The notes: a model not told the origin generated them from the sequence alone. A stretch of 51,645 nt of DNA from Rhodospirillales bacterium (GCA_015654615.1 JAATGN010000306.1:1-51645), one strand, 5' to 3'; positions 1 to 8,717 are shown, counted from the stretch's first letter. Made by a program: numbers and translations.

Positions 1-70
1 TATCGGTAAATGGCGCATCGAGAAGACTTTTTTACTTTCTTACACCTTCTTTCATTGCGGCGAATATTAC

Positions 71-817
71 ATGTATTCCGGCAATATCGGTACTCACCTT
101 CCCAACGATCTGTACATTTCCTCGGATTGCCGCTCCGGCAGGGGCCATGTTCTCCTGGTCGAGGACGATCTCGAAGTCGCGCAGGCGATCGTCGATGCGC
201 TTTCGCGGCAGGGATACCGGGTGAGGCACGTCGCCACCGGAACCGAGGGCCTGGCCGAGGCGGCCCGTCGCGAATACGCCATGATGATCGTCGACAGGGC
301 GCTGCCGGGACTTGACGGCCTGACGATGATCGAAATGCTCCGCAGGAAGAACATTCCGACCCCCGCTTTGGTGCTGAGCGCTTTCGGCGACCTGGAGAGC
401 CGGGTGCTGGGACTGGCGGCCGGCGCCGACGATTACCTGGCCAAGCCGTTCGCCCTGGTCGAACTGAGCGCGCGCGTGGCGGCCCTGCTCCGGCGAAGCG
501 CGATGGGCCGCGAGACGGTGCTGCGCGTCGGACCGCTGGAACTCGATCTGATCGCTCGCGTGGCCCGCAAGGACGGCAAGGCCGTCGCTCTGCTGCCCCG
601 CGAATTCGACCTTCTCGAATATCTGATGCGCCACCCCGGCGAAGCCCTGAGCCGCACCATGCTGCTCGAGCGCGTATGGCATTACAACTTCGCCGCGGTG
701 ACCAACGTTGTCGACGTCTATATCAGCAAACTTCGGCGGAAAATCGAAGGACCGGACGGCGCGCGCCTGATCCAAAGCGTCAAGGGTGTCGGCTTCATGC
801 TCACGCCCGTCCCGTGA
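71..817 (+). CDS. OmpR/PhoB-family response regulator
   Basis: Two-component response regulator of 248 residues. The receiver domain (about residues 26-140) has the acidic cluster VEDD, the phospho-acceptor Asp75 in IVDRALPG and the conserved Lys in AKPF. A winged-helix DNA-binding domain follows (about 150-245) with LLPREFDLLEYL and the C-terminal hairpin SVKGVGF. Its stop codon overlaps the GTG start of the histidine kinase by four bases (GTGA), so the two form a translationally coupled pair. The start at 71 leaves about 24 residues before the receiver core, longer than usual. No better in-frame ATG or GTG is present downstream and the ribosome site is weak, so the start is uncertain. The target genes are not evident. 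Confidence 0.9.
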   Translation: MYSGNIGTHLPNDLYISSDCRSGRGHVLLVEDDLEVAQAIVDALSRQGYRVRHVATGTEGLAEAARREYAMMIVDRALPGLDGLTMIEMLRRKNIPTPALVLSAFGDLESRVLGLAAGADDYLAKPFALVELSARVAALLRRSAMGRETVLRVGPLELDLIARVARKDGKAVALLPREFDLLEYLMRHPGEALSRTMLLERVWHYNFAAVTNVVDVYISKLRRKIEGPDGARLIQSVKGVGFMLTPVP

Positions 818-2292
818 TCGCCGCGGACATCTTCACGCGACTCCGCAGCCTCGTGCGCACGCACGCCTTTCATCTGGCCGCCATCGTCGCCGTCGGGTTC
901 GCCGGCTCGACGCTGCTCTTGTTCGCCTTCATCTTCTGGCAGACCACCACCATCGAGACGATGCGCGTCGATCAGACGCTCGAGCGGGAAGCGGTCATCC
1001 TTGCCAAGGAAACCCCGCACGCGGCCGAGTTGATGATCGAGGAACGGCTGGCCGCCGACCTTCACCGGCTGGCCATCGCGGCGCTGTTCGATAAGGCCGG
1101 ACAGAAGGTGGTCGGCAATATCGAGCGGATTCCGCAGGATTTGCCATTGGACGGCCAGGCCCATCGGCTCGGTCCCGGCCGCCCCTGCTGCGCACGCAGC
1201 GATATCGGAACCGGGCGGATCGTCGCGCTTCGTTTCTCGGACGGGCGCACCCTGGTCATCGGCCGCAGCATCGACGGTTTGGAAGATTTCCGGGTGGTGA
1301 TCATGCGGGCGCTCCGGTTGGGGATGATTCCCGCCGCCATCCTGGCCTTGCTGATCGCGACGATCTTCGGCTACCGCGCCCAGCGGCATATGGCGGCCGT
1401 CCACGGCGCGGCCGAACGAATCCTGCGCGGCAATTTCCAGGAACGCCTGCCGGCCCGCGGCGCCGGCGACGACTTCGATCGGCTGGTCAACAGCGTCAAC
1501 CGCATGCTCGACGAGGTGGGACTGGTCATCGACGCGGTGAAAGACACCGGCCAGCATATTGCGCACGATCTGCGGACTCCCCTGACACGCGTGCGGCTTC
1601 GCCTGGAGCAGGCCTATCATCAGGCCAGCAGTTACGAAGAACTGCGGGGAATGGTCGATCGAGCCATCGACGGCCTGGACCTGACGTTGCGGATCATCAC
1701 CGGCCTGCTGCGGATCGGCCAGATCGACAGCGGACACGCCCGACATCTGTTCCGTTCCTTCGATATCGGCGGCGCCGTCCGGGAAGTGGGAAATCTGTAC
1801 CTGCCGCTGGCCGAGGAAAAGCAGGTCGCCTTCACGGTCGACGCCGCGGACGTCCCGCCGATTTACGGCGACAGGGACCTGCTCGTCGAGGCCATCATCA
1901 ATATCGTCGACAATGCGATCAAATTCACTCCCTCGGGCGGCGCGGTCCGCCTCGAGGCGGGAATCGACGGCGAGGAGGTCTTCGTTCGGGTGACCGACGA
2001 CGGGCCGGGCATCGCCCCCGAGGAAAGAGAGGCGGTGATGCGACGGCGGTATCGATCGGACAGGACGAGCGCCGCCGATGGATACGGCCTGGGGTTGAGC
2101 CTGGTCGACGCCATCGCGCGGCTGCATGGGTTCCGCGTCGTCATTCGGAACGCGACGGTGGGCTGCATCGTGGAATTGATTTGCCCCGCGGCGGAAACGG
2201 CCGGCGGCAGAGACGACCGGGCCGGCGGCATGGCACGAGAGATCAGCCGGACGGCCATCGCCGCGGATCCGGGGGCGGCTAGAGCGCGATGA
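814..2292 (+). CDS. Sensor histidine kinase, partner of the upstream regulator
   Basis: Membrane histidine kinase of 492 residues. The GTG start at 814 overlaps the upstream stop and is preferred because sequence upstream of it in this frame only shadows the regulator. A first membrane segment lies at about 20-45 and a second at about 165-188. They flank a periplasmic sensor region of about 120 residues with no recognised fold. A HAMP-like linker is followed by the H-box HDLRTP with phospho-accepting His251, an N-box (NIVDNAIKF), a G1 box (DDGPGIA) and a G2 box (GYGLGLSL). The last residues, after VELICP, run into the end of an IS630-like remnant. The C-terminal tail may therefore have been altered by insertion; the catalytic domain is intact. 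Confidence 0.88.
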   Translation: MIAADIFTRLRSLVRTHAFHLAAIVAVGFAGSTLLLFAFIFWQTTTIETMRVDQTLEREAVILAKETPHAAELMIEERLAADLHRLAIAALFDKAGQKVVGNIERIPQDLPLDGQAHRLGPGRPCCARSDIGTGRIVALRFSDGRTLVIGRSIDGLEDFRVVIMRALRLGMIPAAILALLIATIFGYRAQRHMAAVHGAAERILRGNFQERLPARGAGDDFDRLVNSVNRMLDEVGLVIDAVKDTGQHIAHDLRTPLTRVRLRLEQAYHQASSYEELRGMVDRAIDGLDLTLRIITGLLRIGQIDSGHARHLFRSFDIGGAVREVGNLYLPLAEEKQVAFTVDAADVPPIYGDRDLLVEAIINIVDNAIKFTPSGGAVRLEAGIDGEEVFVRVTDDGPGIAPEEREAVMRRRYRSDRTSAADGYGLGLSLVDAIARLHGFRVVIRNATVGCIVELICPAAETAGGRDDRAGGMAREISRTAIAADPGAARAR

Positions 2293-2294
2293 GT

Positions 2295-2737
2295 TTAGGT
2301 TCGGCCATAGCCTGAGTTTCTGAAGTAGTTGATGCATTCGTGTGGAGTGTAGGCGTCGAGCAGATTTTTTATCGCGCCGACCACGACATCGAGGCTTCGC
2401 GCAGCGGCTTTACGCAGCAGGTGCTTGAGCTTGGCAAAGACCTGTTCGATGGGGTTGAGGTCTGGTGAGTATTTCGGCAGCAGGAACAGCTTGGCGCCGG
2501 CTGCGCGGATCACCCGGCGGATGGCGGCCCCCTTGTGACTGCCGAGATTGTCCATGATCACGATGTCGCCGGGGCTCAAGGTTGGAACCAGAAGCTGTTC
2601 GACGTAGACCTGGAAGCGCTGGGCGTTGATCGGGCCATCGAGGAGCCATGGCGCATCGATGCGATCGTGGCGTAAGGCGGCCAAGAACGTCTTGGTCTTC
2701 CAGTGGCCGAAGGGAACTTTGGTGCCGGCCAGCCGGG
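2295..2737 (-). mobile_element. IS630-family transposase remnant, 5'-truncated
   Basis: Minus-strand reading continues without a stop from about 2737 down to the TAA at 2295. It gives the C-terminal half of an IS630-type DDE transposase: KVPFGHWKTKTF, then IVIMDNLGSHKG carrying the second catalytic Asp, then LPKYSPDLNPIEQ carrying the catalytic Glu. The N-terminal half with the helix-turn-helix and first Asp is missing, so the element cannot transpose by itself. The outer end is probably near 2284, just after a TA dinucleotide, the target used by this family. At the inner end the transposase reading stops at an MFS-like coding remnant on the opposite strand. A TTG at 2684 could start a shorter frame but is not a likely native start. 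Confidence 0.85.
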
Positions 2738-2923
2738 GGTCGGCGCTGGGTGTCTATTCGGTGTTCATCGACATCTCGATCGGCCTGACCGGCCCGCTGG
2801 GCGGCCTTTCATTGGCCGGTTCGGCTATTCCGCCGCCTTCCTGCTGGCCGCCGTGGCGGTGCGAGCGCGCTGTCCCTCACCCTGATGCGCAGCGCCCGCT
2901 CGGCCGAAGGTTCCCCGACCTGA
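2737..2923 (+). pseudogene. Frameshifted C-terminal fragment of an MFS transporter
   Basis: Translation shows a recognisable piece of a drug-efflux type MFS protein broken over three frames. Frame one gives GSALGVYSVFIDISIGLTG from about 2740. Near 2800 the likeness moves to a second frame with IGRFGYSAAFLLAAVAV. Near 2867 it moves to a third frame with ASALSLTLMRSAR, ending at the TGA at 2921-2923. At least two frameshifts and complete loss of the N-terminal ten or so helices make this a dead gene. The breakpoint coincides with the inner end of the IS630 remnant, so insertion followed by deletion is the likely cause. Confidence 0.7.
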
Positions 2924-3002
2924 TTCGCATTCCCGGCCAGCCGAACCTTTTGGCGGCCGGGACGGCCGCGCTCCCGGCAGCGCGGGCTCCCCGTCCGCAG
3001 AA

Positions 3003-3305
3003 TTACTGGCAGATATAGGTCGCGCAGTAGTTCAACTGATTGCTGACGCAGTCCAGGGGATAGCCGCCCTGCGATTCGAATTGGGCGGTCTTGCCTTGGC
3101 CCCGGCAATATTTCTCGGCGGCAGCCTGGGCGGCGGCGGGTTTGAGATAGCCGCTCTCGTTGTACAGGATGACGTGCGCGCCGTCCGACCTGAGGATCCG
3201 GGCCTCGGGAGTGAAAATGGCGGTCGCGTTGGGCAAGGATGAGCCGGACGAGTTGGAACAGGCGCTGGTCAGCAACGCCATGCCCAACCACAACGCTTTT
3301 TTCAT
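3003..3305 (-). CDS. Small secreted lipoprotein of unknown function
   Basis: A 100-residue protein. The ATG at 3305 is chosen because a GGGAGG ribosome site lies just upstream and the protein then begins with a typical export signal (MKKALWLGMALLTSAC). The lipobox-like TSAC predicts cleavage and lipidation at the cysteine. The mature part has four more cysteines (EKYCRGQG, PLDCVSNQ, NYCATYIC), which could form disulfides in the periplasm. No family is recognised. It lies downstream of the porin on the same strand but behind a terminator, so it probably has its own promoter in the short gap. Confidence 0.7.
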   Translation of the reverse strand: MKKALWLGMALLTSACSNSSGSSLPNATAIFTPEARILRSDGAHVILYNESGYLKPAAAQAAAEKYCRGQGKTAQFESQGGYPLDCVSNQLNYCATYICQ

Positions 3306-3368
3306 GCGGAACCTCCCCTTCCTCTTTTCCGGCAGGGTACTCGATTCCTGCTTTCGCACAAGAGGACT

Positions 3369-3407
3369 AAAAAAAACCGGTGCCGAACAAGACGATCCGG
3401 CACCGGT
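3369..3407 (-). terminator. Rho-independent terminator of the porin gene
   Basis: ACCGGTGCCG pairs perfectly with CGGCACCGGT around an 11-base loop. In the minus direction it is followed by a run of eight T (A at 3369-3376 on the plus strand). It lies about 55 bases beyond the porin stop. Confidence 0.85.
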
Positions 3408-3417
3408 CTGGGATTTC

Positions 3418-3451
3418 GTCGCATGCCCCGGCGGAACGCCGGGCATGCGAC
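3418..3451. repeat. Palindromic hairpin, CATGCCCGG type
   Basis: GTCGCATGCCCCGGC pairs with GCCGGGCATGCGAC with one bulged base and a five-base loop. It closely resembles the hairpin at 7033-7063 (GCCATGCCCGGG stem), so both look like copies of a dispersed palindromic repeat sitting in 3' regions. Confidence 0.65.
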
Positions 3452-3462
3452 CATGTTGTAAA

Positions 3463-5073
3463 TTAGAAGGTGACGCGGGTACGGAACTGGAAGCGGTTGT
3501 CCACCGCGGCATCGCCCGAGATCGGACCAAAGCCGGGAGTGTTACCAGCTGCGCAGACCCCCCCGTTATACGAGGTCATGCCGCCACCGTAATTGCAGAC
3601 CCCATTAACGGCAGCTTCGTGCATCCAGATCCAGGCCAAGCCGAAGTTCAGATAGCTGGTCGGCATCCAGAACACGTTCAGTTCGGTCTGCTGACCCTCT
3701 TTGAACAAGCCGGCGGTGTTCTGCAACCCGGTCTTGTTGTTCACATGCTCAAGACCATAGATCATGTTGGCCTGCCAGTGGTCGTTGAACCAATGCTGGT
3801 AGGCAACGTCGAAGCCGTAACGGTTTTGGGTCTCCAGCTTGCCCTGCTGGTTGATGACCGCCGAGGAGACGGGGTTGTACTGGTCGGAACGGCCGTACCC
3901 CGGCCCCCAGAAGCCGTTGACGATCCCAGCGTTGCGCCGATCGCCGAGGTTGGTATAAACTTTGGCGCCGCCGTTGACGCCGCCGGTCCAGATGCTGTCA
4001 TGGACCGGGTTCGAATCACCCGCAGGGACGATGCCCGCAGCGGTGCCCGAGAGGCCGTTGGAGTTGACCGAGATTTGGCGCAACGTGCCGGCGACGAAGA
4101 AGCGGCCCCAGCTTCCGTTCTCGACATATTTGGCGTTGATGTCAGGAACATGGCTGACGGCGCCCCACTGGTAGGTCATGTCGCCGCCCGCCAGGAAGTC
4201 GCTGTTGCCGACGCCGACGACGTCGTTATAGGGCGCCTCAACGGAGACATAGGCCTGATGCTTCTGGGCCGCGTCGATGTTCCAGCGATACTGGATCTGC
4301 GGCCAGCGGTTGCCCGATTCCTGGCCCATGTAGGAGTTGTTGTCGATCGATCCGACGTTGGTGTAGGGATCATAGGTCAACTGGAAGGTCTGGCCGATCA
4401 GCAGGTTGCCGACGGTGACGAAGGCGCGGCGCACACGCGGGCTGACCGAATAGGTCAGCTTCTGGTTGGCGGTCAGGCCGTCACCGTCGAAATCCATTTC
4501 GACCAGCGTCCCGATGTCGCCGAATTCGCTGGGCGTGTCGGTCTCGAAGTCGATGCGCGAGAAGCGCGGATCCATCTGGAAGCGGCCGACCGCCTTGGCG
4601 GCCGGGGTGCCGGGCAACGCGATCTTGCTGGTGCCGTAGGTGACGCCGTTGGAGCCGGCATTCGTACCGGAGGCGCCGAGGTTATTGGTGTTCGATCTGA
4701 CGTTGGGGGCATTGAAGCCGCCCTGGATGTAACCGGCCGGGCCGATGCTCGAACCGGTGTCATAGGTCGACGACAGGTCGATGAAGCCGCCGACATGCAG
4801 GGTGGTGTGGGTCCCCGGAATGACGAAGGCGCCGCGCGCCGGGTTGGGCATCAGGACGTCATACGGGCTAGCTGTCGGAGTCTCGACCGCCGCCGGAGTG
4901 GCGGCGACCGGAGCGGCGGCCTGCTTCGCCTGCATATCCTTAAGTTGCTGCTGGAGCTGATTGATCTGCTGCTGCAGGCTCTGCAGATCGGCGTCGGCTG
5001 CCTGGGCCACCGTGCCGGACGCCAGCAGGGCGGCGGCGGCCACCATGGTTCCGTATTTATGAAGACTACGCAT
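3463..5073 (-). CDS. DcaP-like outer-membrane porin
   Basis: Outer-membrane porin of 536 residues resembling the DcaP family of trimeric anion/dicarboxylate porins. The ATG at 5073 follows a GGGGAGAAAAG ribosome site and opens a clean signal peptide ending ASGTVAQA. A Gln-rich coiled coil follows (LQSLQQQINQLQQQLKDM, about residues 30-50), as in DcaP proteins, then a Pro/Ala/Thr linker and a long amphipathic beta region ending in FRTRVTF with a terminal Phe, the usual C-terminal signature of beta-barrel proteins. The promoter at 5173-5213 matches those of uxaC, uxaA and eda, so I infer uptake of hexuronates or short uronate oligomers. The substrate is not shown by the sequence. Confidence 0.85.
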   Translation of the reverse strand: MRSLHKYGTMVAAAALLASGTVAQAADADLQSLQQQINQLQQQLKDMQAKQAAAPVAATPAAVETPTASPYDVLMPNPARGAFVIPGTHTTLHVGGFIDLSSTYDTGSSIGPAGYIQGGFNAPNVRSNTNNLGASGTNAGSNGVTYGTSKIALPGTPAAKAVGRFQMDPRFSRIDFETDTPSEFGDIGTLVEMDFDGDGLTANQKLTYSVSPRVRRAFVTVGNLLIGQTFQLTYDPYTNVGSIDNNSYMGQESGNRWPQIQYRWNIDAAQKHQAYVSVEAPYNDVVGVGNSDFLAGGDMTYQWGAVSHVPDINAKYVENGSWGRFFVAGTLRQISVNSNGLSGTAAGIVPAGDSNPVHDSIWTGGVNGGAKVYTNLGDRRNAGIVNGFWGPGYGRSDQYNPVSSAVINQQGKLETQNRYGFDVAYQHWFNDHWQANMIYGLEHVNNKTGLQNTAGLFKEGQQTELNVFWMPTSYLNFGLAWIWMHEAAVNGVCNYGGGMTSYNGGVCAAGNTPGFGPISGDAAVDNRFQFRTRVTF

Positions 5074-5172
5074 TTCGGTCTTTTCTCCCCTTAACTGCTT
5101 ATCCCCGTTCATTCGGAAATGAAGGCGATGCTTAGCGGTGTCGGCATGCAATGAAATCGCAAGTAGGGAGCG

Positions 5173-5213
5173 ACAATGGTCAAAAAAAAAAGGCGGGTCA
5201 AGTGGTAAGGCCG
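5173..5213 (-). promoter_or_regulatory. Porin promoter with hexuronate-type operator
   Basis: On the minus strand a -35 TTGACC (5196-5201) is spaced 17 bases from a -10 CATTGT (5173-5178). Two bases upstream of the -35 lies the operator-like CGGCCTTACCA (5203-5213). The spacer contains a run of ten T. The layout matches four other promoters in this window. Confidence 0.7.
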
Positions 5214-5413
5214 GTTGAATCCGACACGGTCATATGACTGTGGCATTTATGACACGGTTGGGCACACCACCCCCTTAACAGCTTCATCTGCTTGGAATTT
5301 GATAATTTCGCAACCGACATATTTATCACAGTTCGAACCATCTCGCATTCCGCGAGAAAGGCCGAATTTGTCGGGAAACCATCCGATCGGGATATGACGG
5401 CGCGGGCGGCGGT
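5214..5413. other. Intergenic stretch between porin promoter and uxaB terminator
   Basis: This is relatively AT-rich sequence between the porin promoter and the convergent-side end of uxaB. No convincing open frame, hairpin or repeat was seen. Confidence 0.5.
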
Positions 5414-5445
5414 CCCCCTGTCCGGCGGCGGCGCCGGACAGGGGG
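5414..5445 (-). terminator. Strong hairpin after uxaB
   Basis: CCCCCTGTCCGGC pairs perfectly with GCCGGACAGGGGG around a six-base loop, 15 bases beyond the uxaB stop. There is no T run, so it may act with Rho or as a 3' stabiliser. Confidence 0.65.
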
Positions 5446-5459
5446 CGCGAAACGAACCG

Positions 5460-6968
5460 TCAGGCGGCCAGCAGAGCCTGCATGGCGGCCTCGACGCCTT
5501 TGGCTTCGATGGTCGCCAGCGCCTTGCCGGTCTGCTCGGCCAGATCCGGCACCTTGGTCAGATCCTCGCCCCACAGATGGGCGTCGGCCAACAGTTCGGC
5601 GGCCAGGGCGGCGGCCTGCCCGGCCCGCTCGCCCGTCCAGGCGGCGGCCAGGCGATCGATCACGGCGGCGTCGTCCTTGATCGGATAGGGGCCGGCCTCG
5701 CGTTTCCCGGTGTATTCGCCACCCGCCATTTCGCCCTTGTAGAACCACAGCAAGGCGGCCAGGGAAAAGGCCAGCCCGGCCGGCGCCCGGCCATGCCTGG
5801 CGGCATAATCCTTGACGGTCGGCAGGACGCGCACCTTCCACTTCGAGACCGAATTCAGCGCGATGGAAATCAGTTCGTGGCGGATATAGGGATTGCCGAA
5901 GCGTTCCATGATGGTCGCCGCGTAACTCTGGCGCTCCGCCTCGGGCAGGGGAACGAAGGGGACGATTTCCTCGAACATGACCTTTTTCAGGAAAGCCGAG
6001 ACGGTGGCGTCGTCCATCATCGACTTCACGGTATCCAGGCCGGCCCGGTAGGCCGCCAGCGCACTGGCGGTATGGGCGCCGTTCAAAATCCGGACCTTCC
6101 GGGTCCGGTAGGGCTGCATGTCGTCGGTCCACACCACATTCAGGCCGGCCTTGTGCAGCGGGAATTCCTCGGCCAGTTCCTTCGGTCCCTGGATGACCCA
6201 GACGTGGAAGGGCTCGGCGGCGACCACCAGCGGGTCCTGGTAGCCCCACGACCGGCAGAGAGCCGGCGCCTCGGCGGCCGGATAGCCGGGAACGATGCGA
6301 TCGACCAGGGTGTCGAGGAAGTGATTGTGCTGCTCGACCCAGGCGATGAAACCGGCCTCCAGCTTCCAGCGCCCGGCATGCGACAGCACGATGCGCTTGA
6401 GGTTCGTCCCGTTGGCCTCGATCAATTCGCAGGGCAGGAAGATCAGGCCGCTCTCCTTGCCGCCGCCCAGCGCCTGATAGCGGGCGTGAAGCAGGGCGGC
6501 CACCTTGGCCGGGAAATTGTTTTGGCATTGTCCGGGCGTATAGGCTTCGTCGGCGTCGGCGATCCCGGCCTCGGTGGTGTTGGAAACGACGAAGCGCAAG
6601 GTCGGGCTGACCGCCAGGGCCAACATGGCGTCCCATTGCTCGTAGGGATTGAGCGCCTGGCTGACGCAGCTGACGACGCGCCGCTGCTCGACCTCCTGCC
6701 CCGCCTCGATGCCGCGCAGCAGGACGGTGAACAGGCCATCCTGGGCGTTCAACGGTTCGGCCAGCCCCTTCGCCAAGGGCTGAGCGATGGCGACGCCGCC
6801 TTTGAACAGCCCCTGGCCGTTGGCGCAATCGACCATCCAATCGACGAAACCGCGCAGGAAATTGCCGTCGCCGATCTGCAGAATATTGACGGGATGGATC
6901 GGGGCGCCCGGCGTATGCGCTACGCTGAGCTTGCCGCTGGCCAGCAGGTCGCGTCGCAAGGTTTGCAT
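5460..6968 (-). CDS. uxaB: Tagaturonate reductase (altronate oxidoreductase)
   Basis: NAD-dependent reduction of D-tagaturonate to D-altronate, the second step of galacturonate breakdown, in the cytoplasm. The 502-residue protein is the full length for this mannitol-dehydrogenase-like family. The N-terminal nucleotide-binding region contains ILQIGDGNFLRGFVDWM. The C-terminal half carries KVRILNGAHTASA, with the conserved Asn-Gly-x-His that lines the active site, and the family segment RFGNPYIRHELISIALNSVSKWK. An AAGGAAG ribosome site precedes the ATG. It lies 234 bases downstream of uxaC on the same strand. That gap holds a terminator-like hairpin and palindromic repeats, so its expression may depend on read-through or on an unseen promoter. 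Confidence 0.93.
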   Translation of the reverse strand: MQTLRRDLLASGKLSVAHTPGAPIHPVNILQIGDGNFLRGFVDWMVDCANGQGLFKGGVAIAQPLAKGLAEPLNAQDGLFTVLLRGIEAGQEVEQRRVVSCVSQALNPYEQWDAMLALAVSPTLRFVVSNTTEAGIADADEAYTPGQCQNNFPAKVAALLHARYQALGGGKESGLIFLPCELIEANGTNLKRIVLSHAGRWKLEAGFIAWVEQHNHFLDTLVDRIVPGYPAAEAPALCRSWGYQDPLVVAAEPFHVWVIQGPKELAEEFPLHKAGLNVVWTDDMQPYRTRKVRILNGAHTASALAAYRAGLDTVKSMMDDATVSAFLKKVMFEEIVPFVPLPEAERQSYAATIMERFGNPYIRHELISIALNSVSKWKVRVLPTVKDYAARHGRAPAGLAFSLAALLWFYKGEMAGGEYTGKREAGPYPIKDDAAVIDRLAAAWTGERAGQAAALAAELLADAHLWGEDLTKVPDLAEQTGKALATIEAKGVEAAMQALLAA

Positions 6969-7032
6969 TGTCTCTTCCTTCAGATCGAACCGGCCGGATG
7001 CTGTCCGACCGGCTCCGTCACCAATTGCACGT

Positions 7033-7063
7033 CGCCATGCCCGGGCCTGACCCGGGCATGGCG
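7033..7063. repeat. Palindromic hairpin, GCCATGCCCGGG type
   Basis: A perfect 13-base stem (CGCCATGCCCGGG with its complement) around a CCTGA loop, in the uxaC-uxaB gap. It is related to the hairpin at 3418-3451. Confidence 0.65.
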
Positions 7064-7110
7064 AGAAGCGTTCGACAGGACTTGGCGCGACATGATCGCA
7101 CCAAGTCCCA

Positions 7111-7173
7111 AGCTTCGATATGACGCCTCCGCGCCGCTCGCCGCGCGGGCTCGGGCGCCGCTCGGGCTTTAAG
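7111..7173. repeat. Dispersed GC-rich repeat, copy 1
   Basis: About 63 bases beginning AGCTTCGATATGACGCCTCC and ending GCTCGGGCTTTAAG, with internal self-complementary CGCGCGGGC/GCCGCTCGGG blocks. A second diverged copy lies at 32224-32287. Both abut the 3' end of a minus-strand sugar gene. Confidence 0.6.
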
Positions 7174-7208
7174 GATCTGGGACGGCTCTTCCGTCCAGGT
7201 CCTTAAAG
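7167..7208 (-). terminator. Hairpin overlapping the uxaC stop codon
   Basis: CTTTAAGGATCTGG... pairs with CCGTCCAGGTCCTTAAAG through an imperfect stem of about 17 pairs with a short CTCTT loop. The stem includes the uxaC stop codon and may terminate or stabilise the transcript before uxaB. Confidence 0.55.
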
Positions 7209-8621
7209 CTTGTAAGCCTTCTTCACCAAGCGATAGGTCAAGTCCTGGGCGACCTCCAGGGCTTCGTCCATGTCGAGGCGATGCTCGGCGACCAGACGGC
7301 CCAGATAGCCGCAGTCGATGCGCCGCGCCACGTCGTGGCGGGCCGGAATCGACAGGAAGGCGCGGGTGTCGTCGTTGAAGCCGACGGTGTTGTAGAAACC
7401 GGCGGTTTCGGAGACCTGCTCGCGATAGCGCCGCATGCCTTCCGGGCTGTCGTGGAACCACCAGGCCGGACCCAGCTTGAGGGCCGGGAAATGCCCGGCG
7501 AGCGGCGCCAGTTCGCGCGAGTAGCTGGTTTCGTCCAGGGTGAACAGGATGATGGTGAGCTTGCGTTCGTTGCCGAACTTTTCGAGCAGCGGCCGCAAGC
7601 CGTGCACATAATCGGTCTGCGTCGGAATGTCGCAGCCCTTGTCCTTGCCGAAAGTCTTGGCGATCAGCGGATTGTAGTCGCGGAACGAGCCCGGATGAAT
7701 CTGCATGGTCAGGCCGTCGTCGAGGCTCATGCGGGCCATTTCGGTCAGCATCTGGCCGCGGAACAGTTCGGCGTCCTGGGCGCTGACGGCCCCCTTGGAG
7801 ACGCGGGCGAACAAGGCCTCGGCCTCGGCTTTCGGCAGATCGGCGGTAAAGGCGGTCGGATGGCCGTGATCGGTCGAGGTGCAGCCGCCGTTCTCGATGA
7901 AATAGCGCCGCCGGGCGACCAGGGCTTCCAGATAGCCGTTCCAGCTCTTGGTGTCCTTGCCGGTGATCTTGCCGAGCTCGGCCAGATTCCCCAGGAAATT
8001 CGGAAAGTTGGGGTCGACCACCGGATCGGGGCGGAAGGCGGTGACCACGCGGCCTTTCCACGGATCGGCCTTGATCTTCTGATGATGCCGCAGATCGTCG
8101 AGCGGCGATTCGGTGGTCGCCATGACCTCGATGTTGAAGCGTTCGTAGAGGGCGCGCGGACGAAATTCCGGACGCTGCAGGCATTCGGCGATCTGATCGT
8201 AGAGCTTGTCGGCGTTGGCGGCGTCGAGACGCTCCTCGATGCCGAACACCTCATGGAAGGCGTGGTTCAACCACATGCGGGACGGCGTGCCGCGGAACAC
8301 ATGGAAATTCTCGGCAAACCGGCGCCAGATCTGGCGTTTGTCGCTTTCCGTCGCCCCGCCGTCGATGCGCGGCACGCCCAGGGTCTCCAGGGCGACGCCC
8401 TGGCTGTAGAGCATGCGGAAGACATAATGGTCGGGAACGATGAACAGGCTGGACGGATCGGCAAAAGGCGCGTTGTCGGCGAACCAGGCCGGGTCGGTAT
8501 GACCGTGCGGACTGACGATCGGCAGACCGGCAATCGATTGATAAAGCGTGCGCGCGGCGTCGCGCGTCGCGGAATCGGCCGGCAGCAGCCGGTCGGGATG
8601 GAGCGTGAGTGGGGCGGTCAT
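7203..8621 (-). CDS. uxaC: Uronate isomerase (glucuronate/galacturonate isomerase)
   Basis: Isomerises D-galacturonate to D-tagaturonate (and glucuronate to fructuronate), the entry step of the pathway, in the cytoplasm. The 472 residues match the UxaC length. Near the N-terminus IVSPHGHTDPAWF carries the His-x-His pair of this amidohydrolase-fold family. Further conserved blocks are TRMLYSQG-like and RIDGGATESDKRQIWRRF near 100-115, GCTSTDHGHP and the C-terminal SIPARHDVARRIDCGYL. ATG 8621 is chosen over 8672 because the family normally starts a few residues before LHPDRLLP. The GGAT ribosome site is weak. The promoter at 8677-8717 belongs to the shared hexuronate set. Confidence 0.94.
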   Translation of the reverse strand: MTAPLTLHPDRLLPADSATRDAARTLYQSIAGLPIVSPHGHTDPAWFADNAPFADPSSLFIVPDHYVFRMLYSQGVALETLGVPRIDGGATESDKRQIWRRFAENFHVFRGTPSRMWLNHAFHEVFGIEERLDAANADKLYDQIAECLQRPEFRPRALYERFNIEVMATTESPLDDLRHHQKIKADPWKGRVVTAFRPDPVVDPNFPNFLGNLAELGKITGKDTKSWNGYLEALVARRRYFIENGGCTSTDHGHPTAFTADLPKAEAEALFARVSKGAVSAQDAELFRGQMLTEMARMSLDDGLTMQIHPGSFRDYNPLIAKTFGKDKGCDIPTQTDYVHGLRPLLEKFGNERKLTIILFTLDETSYSRELAPLAGHFPALKLGPAWWFHDSPEGMRRYREQVSETAGFYNTVGFNDDTRAFLSIPARHDVARRIDCGYLGRLVAEHRLDMDEALEVAQDLTYRLVKKAYKL

Positions 8622-8676
8622 GGCGACAGATCCTTGAATTGGTTGCTCGGTGCGGAGGCGGCAGCGAGACATCTGG

Positions 8677-8717
8677 ACAATTGTTCAAAAAAGCGGAATG
8701 GTCAAGCGGTAAGGCCA
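8677..8717 (-). promoter_or_regulatory. uxaC promoter with hexuronate-type operator
   Basis: Minus strand: -35 TTGACC (8700-8705), 17-base spacer, -10 AATTGT (8677-8682). The operator TGGCCTTACCG (8707-8717) sits one base upstream of the -35 block and runs into the perfect palindrome GGCCAATTGGCC at 8713-8724. Confidence 0.72.

Noticed and set aside
718-2337. Long antisense frame over the two-component genes
   Set aside because: It is a high-GC shadow of the kinase with no recognisable motif. The plus-strand genes have complete family signatures.
3160-5094. 644-residue plus-strand frame opposite the porin
   Set aside because: Shadow frame with no family features; the minus-strand porin has a signal peptide, coiled coil and C-terminal Phe.
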